Origin: Chryseobacterium defluvii
GTDB taxonomy: Bacteria; Bacteroidota; Bacteroidia; Flavobacteriales; Weeksellaceae
DNA length: 64,000 nucleotides
Assembly (NCBI RefSeq): GCF_003634775.1
Contig: NZ_RBXB01000001.1
Span: 992,001-1,056,000 of the forward strand
Direction: 5' to 3'
In this document: piece by piece, positions 18,795 to 27,314 of the stretch
How positions within the stretch are numbered: the stretch's first letter is position 1
Layout: the number at the start of each line of letters is the position of its first letter
Program-made: the position numbers and the translations under genes
Notes under the pieces: model-generated
Seen by the model: the letters and a program-made list of their open reading frames with translations, nothing else
Database searches by the model: none
Told to the model about the DNA's origin: nothing

Positions 18795-19827
18795 TCCTAA
18801 AAAACATCCCCACAGAAGGTACAATCCTCTATTGGATGAATGGATACTGGTTTCTCCACAACGGGCAAACAGACCATGGCAGGGACAGAAAGAAAATACT
18901 ACAGAAGAAAATCGTCCTGTATACGATCCGGATTGCTATTTGTGTTCCGAAAATATGCGGGCTAACGGAAGCCAGAATCCTGCATACAAAGGAACTTATG
19001 TCTTTAATAATGATTTTGGAGCATTGCTTAATGAAGAAATTGATTTTTCTGAAGAACATTCAGGTTTTTTTACCCTTCTTCCGGAACGTGGAATCAACAG
19101 GGTGGTTTGTTTTTCTGAAAATCACAGTCTTACCTTACCGGAAATGTCTGTGGAACAGATAAAAAGTGTTGTGGATGTATGGCAGGAGCAGTTCAATGAA
19201 CTGGCCGCTCTGGACCATATCAATTACATTCAAATTTTTGAAAATAAAGGAAGCATGATGGGATGCAGTAATCCCCATCCGCACGGACAGATATGGGCAC
19301 AGACGTCAATCCCGGCGAAGGTTAAGAAAACCCAGGATCAGTTGAAATCCTATTTTGAAAATAATAAAAGAACATTACTGGAAGACTATCTTCAGCAGGA
19401 AATAACGGCTGGAGAACGAATGGTCACAGAAAATGAGCATTTTGCAGCATTGGTGCCGTTTTGGGCATCATGGCCATATGAAACAATGATTATCAGTAAA
19501 CAGAAAAGAGAAAATATTGTGGCATTTTCTGAAGAAGAAAAAGAATCTTTTGCTTTGATTATCAAGAACCTGACTACTATTTATGACAATCTTTTTGAAA
19601 TTTCATTTCCTTATTCTGCGGGAATCCACCAGTCACCAACAGATGAGAAGGAACATCCGGAATGGCATTTTCATATGCATTTTTATCCCCCGCTGCTCAG
19701 AAGCCCGGAAATTAAAAAATTCATGGTAGGATATGAAATGCTGGCAGAGCCTCAGCGCGACATTACTCCGGAACAAAGCGCAGCAATATTAAGAGACCTT
19801 CCCACCATTCATTATAAGAAAAAATAA
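18778..19827 (+). CDS. galT: UDP-glucose--hexose-1-phosphate uridylyltransferase
   Basis: A 349-residue enzyme of the Leloir pathway that swaps UMP between UDP-glucose and galactose 1-phosphate. The active-site histidine is in the NPHPHGQIW block (His167-Pro-His169, like His164/His166 of E. coli), and a second block EWHFHMHFYPP is near residue 300. Two Cys in CYLCSEN near residue 55 may be structural metal ligands. Overlaps galK. Confidence 0.95.
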   Translation: MNTSFDPKKHPHRRYNPLLDEWILVSPQRANRPWQGQKENTTEENRPVYDPDCYLCSENMRANGSQNPAYKGTYVFNNDFGALLNEEIDFSEEHSGFFTLLPERGINRVVCFSENHSLTLPEMSVEQIKSVVDVWQEQFNELAALDHINYIQIFENKGSMMGCSNPHPHGQIWAQTSIPAKVKKTQDQLKSYFENNKRTLLEDYLQQEITAGERMVTENEHFAALVPFWASWPYETMIISKQKRENIVAFSEEEKESFALIIKNLTTIYDNLFEISFPYSAGIHQSPTDEKEHPEWHFHMHFYPPLLRSPEIKKFMVGYEMLAEPQRDITPEQSAAILRDLPTIHYKKK

Positions 19828-19852
19828 TAAATCAATATCTTTGAAAAAGAAT

Positions 19853-20653
19853 ATGGAACAGATTAAATTAATTGTAACGGACATGGATGGGACGTTTCTC
19901 AATTCCAGCCATGAAATGAGCCCTGAATTTTCGGATATTTACAAAGAACTGAAAAAAAGAAACATTCTGTTTGTACCCGCAAGCGGAAGACAGATGCCGG
20001 GTATCACTCATTATTTTGGAGAAATAGAAAGTGAGATCGGTTTTATCGCTGAAAATGGAGGTTATGTTATCTATAAAGATCAGGAGCTTTTTGCCGATAC
20101 ACTGGAATATCAATATATTGTTGAGATCATCAAAGCTGTTCGTGAAATACCAGGAGCCAAAGCAGTATTATCCGCTAAAAAAATGGCTTATTATGAAACC
20201 GGAGATCAGCAGTTTGTAGATTTTTTTTCAAAGTTTTATACTGAAAATATGAAAAAGGATGATCTTACGGAAAAAATTGATGATACAGCCTTTAAAATAG
20301 CAGTCTACCATCCGGATGGTTCTGAAAAACATCTGTATCCGGCTCTTAAAAGATTTGAAGAGTTCGGTCTGGAAGTGGTGGTATCAGGGGAGTATTGGCT
20401 GGACATTATGAATAAGGATATCAATAAGGGAAATGCACTGAAAATCCTTCAGAAATCTTTAGGTATCTCACCTGAAAATACGATGGCTTTCGGAGATTAT
20501 ATGAACGATATAGAAATGCTGAAAAATGCCAAATATTCTTATGCCATGAAAAATGCCCATCCGAACGTGAAAGAGGTGGCCAGTTTTGAGACCTGTACCA
20601 ATGACAGCTTTGGCGTTTTAAAAACGATTAAGGATTACCTGCATGTAAATTAA
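19853..20653 (+). CDS. HAD-superfamily (Cof-type) sugar phosphatase
   Basis: About 266 residues from the ATG at 19853; an in-frame TTG at 19841 is possible but weaker. The HAD motif I is DMDGTFLNS, motif II lies in PASGRQ, motif III Lys in KGNALK and motif IV in FGDYMNDIEML, with a C2-type cap in the middle. Such Cof-like enzymes dephosphorylate sugar phosphates and similar compounds; placed after galT it may relieve accumulated sugar phosphates. A -7-like TATCTTTG overlaps 19836-19843, so it might also have its own start site. An intrinsic terminator follows. Confidence 0.88.
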   Translation: MEQIKLIVTDMDGTFLNSSHEMSPEFSDIYKELKKRNILFVPASGRQMPGITHYFGEIESEIGFIAENGGYVIYKDQELFADTLEYQYIVEIIKAVREIPGAKAVLSAKKMAYYETGDQQFVDFFSKFYTENMKKDDLTEKIDDTAFKIAVYHPDGSEKHLYPALKRFEEFGLEVVVSGEYWLDIMNKDINKGNALKILQKSLGISPENTMAFGDYMNDIEMLKNAKYSYAMKNAHPNVKEVASFETCTNDSFGVLKTIKDYLHVN

Positions 20654-20685
20654 TTCATCAGCTGCCATAGTAGCCTTCCTATATT

Positions 20686-20729
20686 ATAATCTGTTGATAA
20701 CCAAACAGAAAATAATCAGATTATTTTTT
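20686..20729 (+). terminator. Intrinsic terminator after galactose operon
   Basis: ATAATCTG (20686-20693) pairs with CAGATTAT (20717-20724) and is followed by a run of six T. It lies 33 bases after the HAD stop. Confidence 0.65.
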
Positions 20730-20947
20730 CCAGATAGAGTGAAAGTTTAGAAAATATTTGAAAAAATGATATCTGGAGAGTTAAAAATTGTATTTAAAAT
20801 TGCAGTTCCAAGTTCCCAAATCAAAGAAATATATGATCAACAAAATAATCAATGGATAATTGAATTTTTTAAAGAACTATATTTTTTAGATTTAGAATAG
20901 AATAAGAAAAATTGCAAAAATACCTATAAACCTAGTGTTATAAAAAA

Positions 20948-20984
20948 ATGACGCCATTAGGCAATGTTTGGCCTATGGCGTCAT
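20948..20984 (-). terminator. Strong hairpin with minus-strand T-run (leftward terminator or ncRNA end)
   Basis: ATGACGCCAT-T-AGGC pairs with GCCTATGGCGTCAT, a 14-base stem with one bulged T and an 8-base loop. The plus strand has seven A immediately before it, so a leftward transcript would end in U-run after the stem. No leftward gene is visible to the right. Confidence 0.55.
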
Positions 20985-21162
20985 CGTGAACCTCTTGGTA
21001 CAAAACTCGAACCTTTTGTTAGGGGATTTGAGAAGATTTTCTTCGATTAGGATAGTATCCAACTACATTTAAAGACATGCATACCAATAGAACATGAGAC
21101 AGGAATTGTCTTATGATAAGAAATATAAGAGACTTTTTCGGATAATCAATTTAAATTTTTAG

Positions 21163-21191
21163 ATTGGAGTTGGTTTATTATCAACTCCAAT
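21163..21191. repeat. Perfect 10-base inverted repeat (hairpin)
   Basis: ATTGGAGTTG and CAACTCCAAT flank a 9-base loop. No T-run follows on the plus strand, so it is not a typical terminator; it may be part of a structured RNA or a binding site. Confidence 0.55.
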
Positions 21192-21336
21192 GTAGTAAAG
21201 GAATGTGTTTCCAGAATAATTTTTTGTATTGCCTTTTTTTTAATTTTGAATCCTGTTGATCTATCTTACTGGTAATCTTTAGAATAGGTATCCTTCTTTT
21301 TCTGCTTTACCATAATTTTCTAAATCTTGTTTTTAA

Positions 21337-21344
21337 TATATTTG
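21337..21344 (+). promoter_or_regulatory. Candidate -7 box of the STAND nuclease gene
   Basis: TATATTTG matches TAnnTTTG and lies 21 bases before the ATG at 21366; no good -33 element was found. Confidence 0.45.
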
Positions 21345-21365
21345 CTAGTATAGACTTATTAGCTG

Positions 21366-24300
21366 ATGAATACTATAACTCAAATAGAGAATGCATTAAA
21401 GGCGATCAACCAAGCAAGTTTTCAAACCTTAGTAAATCATTTATTATACTTACAAGGGAATAAATTTATTGGTGCTCCTGGTGCTGTTATTGGAAAAGAG
21501 AAAACAAGTAAAGGGACGCCTGATTCCTTTTTTGTAAATGAAGATAAATATATTTTTGTTGAGTGCACTACTAAGGAAAGATTAGGAGAATCAAAATCCT
21601 TTTTTGATAAACTTTCAAAAGATGTGGATCATTGTTTTAAGGAAGATGTAACGACAATAGAAAAGGAGAAAATAGAAAAAGTCATATTAGCTTGTAATGA
21701 AAAAATAAGTGCAGAAGAACATAAGCTATTAAATACTAAAGTAAAATCATATAATCCTGATACGAAGTTCGAGGTTTTAAATATTCAGAATTTGCCATTG
21801 CTCATATTTGATATTCCAAAATTAGCTGAGGAATATCTTAGCATTCAAATTGTAAAAGGAGATATTTATACACTTGAGGAGTTCCTTTTAAAAACAGAAA
21901 AAGGCTTACAGCCGTCACTTACTAATGAGTTCATTGGCAGAGAAGAAGAACTTAAAAATAGTATTGAAGCTTTAAAGAAATATGACATCTTGTTGTTGTC
22001 AGGTGGTGCAGGTGTGGGCAAATCTAAATTAGCAGTCAAAATCTTAGAGGAACTTTCAAGAGATAATTATATTCCAATCGTTATCCAAAGTTCAGGAGTG
22101 TCATTATGGGATGATTATCAACATCTTTTTTTGCCTGGAAAACAACATATAATATTGTTTGACGATGCCAATAAATCAATCAATAATCTAAATTATTTGC
22201 TGAGCAAAATAGAGGCGTCACAATCTTATTCAGTAAAAGTTATAGTAACATCCAGAGATTATGTAAAAAAGCAAGTTTCGGTTACGCTTGATAGTTATTT
22301 GTATAAAGAATTTAATATACCTGAATTTAAGGATGAAGAAATAGGGGAAATAATTCTAGCAGCTCTACCAAATCTGAAGTATCATAGCGATATAAAAAGA
22401 AAAATAGTGGATTTAGCCAAAGGTAATGCAAGAGTTGCACTAATGGCTACTTATTCCGTTACCCCTGATTCGGAAACCAATTATTTAAATAGCCCTGTAT
22501 TACTGTATGAAAAATACTTTAAAAAAATCTCTGAGGAAATAGGCATTTTCAATAATCCAATCATTCTTAAATCTCTCGCTATTGTTTCATTCTTTGGTGT
22601 TTTGGACAAAAACAATGAAGAATTAAAAACAATTCTATCAAACAAATTTGATATTGACTGGAATGAACTATGGACTGCTATAATGGAACTTCATAACAGT
22701 GAAATATTAGATGTTTATTCCAACGAGATAGTTAAAGTATCAGATCAAGTATTAGCAACCTACGCATTCTATAAATGTTTTATTGATGATAAATCTTCCG
22801 TTATCAATTATGCAGAATGGATCGCTACTTTTATAGAGAAATTTTCAAATAGAATCCGAGCTACGCTTATAGATGTGAATAACACATTTGTTTATTATCA
22901 TGTAAGAGATTTAGTATTACCGCATTTGAATGAAGTAATAAAGCAAATAAAAACCGATGAAGAATTGTATGCTTTTTACAATCTATTTTGGTTTTACAAA
23001 GGCCGGGACTGTCTATTGTATTTGAAAAAATGGATAGAAAACCTCCCACAGGAAGAATATCCTGAAATACTTAAATTTAGTTATGTCCATAATGACCATA
23101 CCTACGCAACAAAACATTTTGAGCTATTAAAAGATTTTTGGAACCATCCTAACGAGTTGTTCAAACCTTCGCTCGAGCTGACTTTAGCATTATTAAATAA
23201 ACAACCAAGCCGATTATCCGAAATTTTAAAATTCATTCACGATGACTTTAAATATAAATTAGAGGACCGAGAACAAGGATACTTACGGCAAAATATGCTG
23301 TTGGATATATTTTTAGATGATGAACTAAATAATGCTCAAAAAACATTTGCAAATGGTATTTTTCTAAACTTATCAGAGGTACTCTTAGGTTGGCATTATG
23401 ATGAATTTCGTTCAGCAAAAGGACACGCATTTACAATTTATAATTTTGATTTATATAAATCAGATGAATTAATGAAATTAAGGGATCGCATTCTTAATCA
23501 ATTTTATCATTTATTTGAAATCGAAAATGAACTGGTGCAAAAAACACTACATCAAATCATTTATCCGGGTGGAGACATTGACAAAAGTATTTATGTAGAT
23601 GAATTGCCAATTTATCAAAAGCTCATTTCTGAAAAATTGGATAATAAACAATATGCACATTGTAAGTTTGTAAGTGTTCTTGCCAAATATTTAACAGAAA
23701 TGGGAGCTGCATACCCTGAAAGCTGGAATGAATTTATTGAATCTGATATAAGAAAACTTTCCAAGTTTTTAAAACCCGATTGGGAATATAGAGAGGGAAA
23801 ATCTATCCAGGAATCCGAAAAAGAAAAAAGACAAGAGTTTGATGCTTTTGTAAAAGCAACAGATTGGCAAAGTTTAGAGAAATTTCTATTAAATATTGAT
23901 GCTTTGTATAAGCAGCAGAAAGATAATAACGGATGGCACATAGAATCAGCAGTTACTGATATTTATATTTCCATAGCAAGAAAGAGTAAATCTGAATTTG
24001 AAAATGCTCTAAAGTTGTTTTTTAGTGGCAGAGTACTTTTTCCATTGCGAACCACCATTATAAATATTGCTTTGGTCGAACTTATTATGACCGGAAAAGA
24101 ACTCTTGGACATAATGAATGATTATGAATTTCAGGGAAAACCTTATTGGGAATCTGTATTAATAGCAATGTTACCTGAAGAACAGGTTAATGAAGTTTTT
24201 TTTAAGCTTTTCATAAATACTTTTCTAAAGCCTGACGAACATATCTATATTCATCGAATGCTTGATTATCTAAAATATGAAGCAATATTTGAAGAATATA

Positions 24301-25145
24301 AAAAAGAAAATTCCGAATTAGAAAATCACAATATCATCACCCATCTGACAAGCATTATACTCACTAAAACACGTAAGACAAGGCGTGATTTTGGATTTGA
24401 TTTTTGTGCTGATTGTTCGTCGTATTTTACTAAACGTCCTCAACTTTTAAAAGATGCTTACTGGGCACAATATGAAATAGATTCTCACTTTGACTATGAG
24501 GGAAGAGAATTAAAAGCCCTCTTAGATTTGGATAAAAATTTTATCAATGACAGTTTAAAAAATGGAAAAATTGGATTGGGGTATTCATCCAATTTGAGGT
24601 TGGAAAAAATTAACACAAGTACGTTGTGGGAATATGAGGAATATGAAGAATTGATTGAAGATTTGTTATTGACAGCTTTAGCAAATGAACAATATACCTT
24701 CATTATTGAAAAAGATATTTATTCTTTATTCAGTTTCAGGAGTGTCAATGAGGATAGAACAGAAAAAGCAAAATCACTTATTATTAAACTTACTCAAAAG
24801 CATAGCAAAAATGAAAAGATTGTGTTAATGCTTATTGAAGTTGTGTATCATAATTTTAATGGTTGGTTTGTCGAATATTTTAGAGAATTTCTTCTTGTCA
24901 ATAAGGACGTTACTCTAACAAGGAAAATTAATTTTGGACGAAGTGAAAGTTGGTCGGGTAGTCGAGTTCCTTTAATTCAGAAAAAAATTGAATTTTATCA
25001 GGATATTCTAAAAATGATAAATACACTACCAGGCATTTTAGATTATTCAGAGCATATAGATTATTTCGAACAAAAAATAGTTTGGAAGAAAAAAGAAATT
25101 GAGGATGAGCAAAGAAAGGATTTTATGGAAGAGTTTTATTATTAA
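21366..25145 (+). CDS. Large STAND NTPase with N-terminal PD-(D/E)xK-like nuclease domain (Avs-like candidate)
   Basis: A 1259-residue cytoplasmic protein. Residues about 1-160 look like a PD-(D/E)xK nuclease: Asp53 in KGTPD, Glu66 in FVECTTK and Lys70 as candidate metal and catalytic residues. Residues about 185-340 form a STAND-type NTPase: FIGREEEL, Walker A GGAGVGKS (213-220), Walker B IILFDD (Asp266-Asp267) and a sensor-like VIVTSRD. The remaining 900 residues are mostly alpha-helical with no membrane segment, as in the TPR-like sensor arms of antiviral STAND (Avs) proteins. Those recognise phage proteins and then cut DNA. The catalytic block is slightly unusual, with Thr after Glu-Cys where Lys is more common. 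It stands alone on the plus strand, 193 bases before a Wadjet-like operon. Assignment to defence is by architecture and neighbourhood. Confidence 0.75.
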   Translation: MNTITQIENALKAINQASFQTLVNHLLYLQGNKFIGAPGAVIGKEKTSKGTPDSFFVNEDKYIFVECTTKERLGESKSFFDKLSKDVDHCFKEDVTTIEKEKIEKVILACNEKISAEEHKLLNTKVKSYNPDTKFEVLNIQNLPLLIFDIPKLAEEYLSIQIVKGDIYTLEEFLLKTEKGLQPSLTNEFIGREEELKNSIEALKKYDILLLSGGAGVGKSKLAVKILEELSRDNYIPIVIQSSGVSLWDDYQHLFLPGKQHIILFDDANKSINNLNYLLSKIEASQSYSVKVIVTSRDYVKKQVSVTLDSYLYKEFNIPEFKDEEIGEIILAALPNLKYHSDIKRKIVDLAKGNARVALMATYSVTPDSETNYLNSPVLLYEKYFKKISEEIGIFNNPIILKSLAIVSFFGVLDKNNEELKTILSNKFDIDWNELWTAIMELHNSEILDVYSNEIVKVSDQVLATYAFYKCFIDDKSSVINYAEWIATFIEKFSNRIRATLIDVNNTFVYYHVRDLVLPHLNEVIKQIKTDEELYAFYNLFWFYKGRDCLLYLKKWIENLPQEEYPEILKFSYVHNDHTYATKHFELLKDFWNHPNELFKPSLELTLALLNKQPSRLSEILKFIHDDFKYKLEDREQGYLRQNMLLDIFLDDELNNAQKTFANGIFLNLSEVLLGWHYDEFRSAKGHAFTIYNFDLYKSDELMKLRDRILNQFYHLFEIENELVQKTLHQIIYPGGDIDKSIYVDELPIYQKLISEKLDNKQYAHCKFVSVLAKYLTEMGAAYPESWNEFIESDIRKLSKFLKPDWEYREGKSIQESEKEKRQEFDAFVKATDWQSLEKFLLNIDALYKQQKDNNGWHIESAVTDIYISIARKSKSEFENALKLFFSGRVLFPLRTTIINIALVELIMTGKELLDIMNDYEFQGKPYWESVLIAMLPEEQVNEVFFKLFINTFLKPDEHIYIHRMLDYLKYEAIFEEYKKENSELENHNIITHLTSIILTKTRKTRRDFGFDFCADCSSYFTKRPQLLKDAYWAQYEIDSHFDYEGRELKALLDLDKNFINDSLKNGKIGLGYSSNLRLEKINTSTLWEYEEYEELIEDLLLTALANEQYTFIIEKDIYSLFSFRSVNEDRTEKAKSLIIKLTQKHSKNEKIVLMLIEVVYHNFNGWFVEYFREFLLVNKDVTLTRKINFGRSESWSGSRVPLIQKKIEFYQDILKMINTLPGILDYSEHIDYFEQKIVWKKKEIEDEQRKDFMEEFYY

Positions 25146-25338
25146 ATACAAATAGTATACAATAAAATTAGCAGAGAAGCATGTTTTTTCAAGAAAAAAT
25201 CTTTATTTTTTAGAATTAGTATTGAAAATTAAGATACATGTGGTTTTTACTAAATTTATAAGGTCTTAACAGCTGTATTTAATGTCGATTATGGATAACC
25301 GTAATTAGGATGTTTATATACTTGTTTATATTTAAAGT

Positions 25339-26664
25339 ATGTTAATGGAAAGCTTTAACTTATACAGAGAGGCGAAAAGCCAATATGAGAAACTAATCCC
25401 TGAGAAAAATGACGGATTGATTCTTCTTTCTCTCTATGCAAAGTATAAGGATCAAGATTTTACTGAAGAAAATATTATTGCAAGTATTAATAAGGTATTC
25501 AAAGACCAGGGAAATGAAAGTTCAAGAACTGATAATAGAAACAATACAATAATTTTAAGACTACAAGAATCATTTTTATGGCGTAATGAAACGAAGAGAA
25601 CCTATCAGTTCAAAAAGTATGGATTAGAACTTTGTCAAAATATTGAAAAGAGATTAATTGAAAAATATAATCCTGCCAAAATAAAACGGTTTTTTGATGA
25701 ATTACATAAAAGCCTCACAGAAAATATTGAAGGAGAAAAAGACTTTAATGAGTGGATAGAAGATCATTTCAATCTAAGGATGCCTGAGCTTGTTTCTCAA
25801 ATTGAAATACTTGATCAACAAGTAAATGAATCAGTAAATGAATTCAAAGTAACTGTTAAATCTGAAAATCAACATATTACTGAAGTTCTGAGAGAAATTG
25901 AAATTCACTTAGAAGTAATTAAAGAACAGGCATTTGAATTAAAAAATGCATTTCAGGTTTCATACGAGATTGATGAAATTTTAACTGGGATTCTCCAAAA
26001 GCCGAATAACTATGATTATATTGATAATATTCAAAAGGTTCAGAAATTTCATGACAATTCCAGAAATCAGTTAGAACAGGTAAGTAAAAGAATTGACAAG
26101 ATAAAACCTCGGATACGAGAATTTATTTATGATTTCAATAAACAGGATTTTGATCGGAAAACCAATAAATTCATTGATTACTTGTTAGAAAATTCTTTTG
26201 TAAAAAAAGAAGGCAGCGTAAAAAGAATTCAATTTCCGAATAACCTCTTCGGTCTGAAAGTGAAATTAACAGAACATCTTCCGATATTGAATATTGTTCC
26301 AATCAGAGAGATAAGCTATAAGTTGCCTATGGAGATTTCGAAAAGGAAAGTTGACTTCTCCAAAAGAAAAGTTTTATTAGACAAAACGAATAAATGGAAA
26401 CAGGATAAGGAAAGAATATTGTATTGGACGAATATTGCCTTTAAGGAATTAGAAGAAAATGGCACATTGGCTTTTACACCCTTGTTTTTTAAAATTATAG
26501 ATATCGATGAATTACCTATAGCAGTTAAAACCGCCCACAATATTTTGAGGAGAAGCACCAAGTTCAAGCAAAAATATAGAATTGATATTAACCGAAATGT
26601 TGTTAATCATACAGCAATCAAAAGTATTTCATTATGGCAGATGAGTATTCAGAAAATACAGTAA
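25339..26664 (+). CDS. jetA: Wadjet-like JetA, kleisin-type subunit
   Basis: A 441-residue protein, start ATG at 25339 (a second ATG at 25345). The N-terminal 100 residues look like a winged-helix pair (LYREAKSQYEKLIPE... RLQESFLWRNETKRTYQFKKYG). The middle is rich in charged heptads (about 130-290) and the C-terminus has another wHTH-like region. JetA is the kleisin that bridges the SMC heads in plasmid-restricting Wadjet complexes. Identity is assigned mainly from its place as first gene of a JetA-B-C-D set and from its length, not from a recognised motif. The 3' end overlaps the next gene by 31 bases. Confidence 0.65.
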   Translation: MLMESFNLYREAKSQYEKLIPEKNDGLILLSLYAKYKDQDFTEENIIASINKVFKDQGNESSRTDNRNNTIILRLQESFLWRNETKRTYQFKKYGLELCQNIEKRLIEKYNPAKIKRFFDELHKSLTENIEGEKDFNEWIEDHFNLRMPELVSQIEILDQQVNESVNEFKVTVKSENQHITEVLREIEIHLEVIKEQAFELKNAFQVSYEIDEILTGILQKPNNYDYIDNIQKVQKFHDNSRNQLEQVSKRIDKIKPRIREFIYDFNKQDFDRKTNKFIDYLLENSFVKKEGSVKRIQFPNNLFGLKVKLTEHLPILNIVPIREISYKLPMEISKRKVDFSKRKVLLDKTNKWKQDKERILYWTNIAFKELEENGTLAFTPLFFKIIDIDELPIAVKTAHNILRRSTKFKQKYRIDINRNVVNHTAIKSISLWQMSIQKIQ

Positions 26665-27314
26665 AATACCGTTTTCTATACGAAAAGAAAGCAATGAATG
26701 TTTTTGCTAAACTGGACTATACGCTTAGAAGTGGTATTCATATTCAGAGGGAATACCCTTTTGATGTGAATTTATATCGCTTTTTGAATGAAAATGAAAA
26801 TTTTGAATCCTTAAAAGAATATTATAAAGATTTTTTCAATCTCAACCTTAGAAAAGAAGGCAATGAATTTAGTCAATATTATTACCTGGAACTCAATGAA
26901 GATGGAAAAAGTAATGTGTCTTCTGATTACAGAGATTATTTAAAAAGTGAGTTTATAATCATCGGGATGCTCTTTCTGAAAATGTATAAACTGGATGGTA
27001 ATATTGAGCTAGACGGCATTTCAGACTTTATAAGCCTTCTTTATGAAGAATATGAAGAAGAGAAGAACGCTTTGAGAAAATTAATAAACGACAATTCTTC
27101 GGACAAAGGAACAGATACTACCGATCAAAGATTTGAAGATATTGTAAGAAAATCCTTTGTCAAGTTCGGTGAATTAGGATGGTTAATGTGGGATGATGAA
27201 AGTGAAAAAAATAAATTCAAAATTTTACCATCTTTTGAAAGGTTAAGAGTAGCGTATCAACCACAGATAGAAACAATAGATGACCTGATTAAAGAAGTGA
27301 AAAATGCAGAATAA
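26634..27314 (+). CDS. jetB: Wadjet-like JetB, KITE-type subunit
   Basis: A 226-residue acidic protein with a mixed alpha/beta winged-helix look, of the size of JetB/MukE-like (KITE) subunits. It overlaps the gene in front by 31 bases and the SMC gene behind by 11 bases, so all are co-translated. The region LINDNSSDKGTDTTDQRFEDIVRKSFVKFGELGWL (about 155-190, shown here only by its ends LIND and GWL) resembles the second winged helix. In the complex it binds JetA and the SMC dimer. Assigned by position, size and fold impression. Confidence 0.62.
   Translation: MADEYSENTVKYRFLYEKKAMNVFAKLDYTLRSGIHIQREYPFDVNLYRFLNENENFESLKEYYKDFFNLNLRKEGNEFSQYYYLELNEDGKSNVSSDYRDYLKSEFIIIGMLFLKMYKLDGNIELDGISDFISLLYEEYEEEKNALRKLINDNSSDKGTDTTDQRFEDIVRKSFVKFGELGWLMWDDESEKNKFKILPSFERLRVAYQPQIETIDDLIKEVKNAE

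Larger units (their letters stand above)
20654..21365. other. 712-base gene-free gap with hairpins before defence island
   Basis: No convincing gene. After the terminator, a 44-codon frame starts at 20767 (plus strand), short and without context, possibly a remnant. Two strong hairpins lie at 20948-20984 and 21163-21191, listed separately. The base composition turns markedly AT-rich here, marking the left edge of the island. Confidence 0.5.

Noticed and set aside
19836..19843. TATCTTTG as a separate promoter for the HAD gene
   Set aside because: It matches the -7 box but has no -33 element and lies too near the start codon; kept only as a remark.
20985..21030. tRNA-like GGTTCGAG on the minus strand near the hairpin, considered as an attachment site
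   Set aside because: The neighbouring bases do not form a T-arm or acceptor stem.
21366..25145. Restriction endonuclease of a restriction-modification system
   Set aside because: No methyltransferase or specificity gene nearby, and the protein has a STAND NTPase, not a DEAD-type helicase or McrB-type motor.
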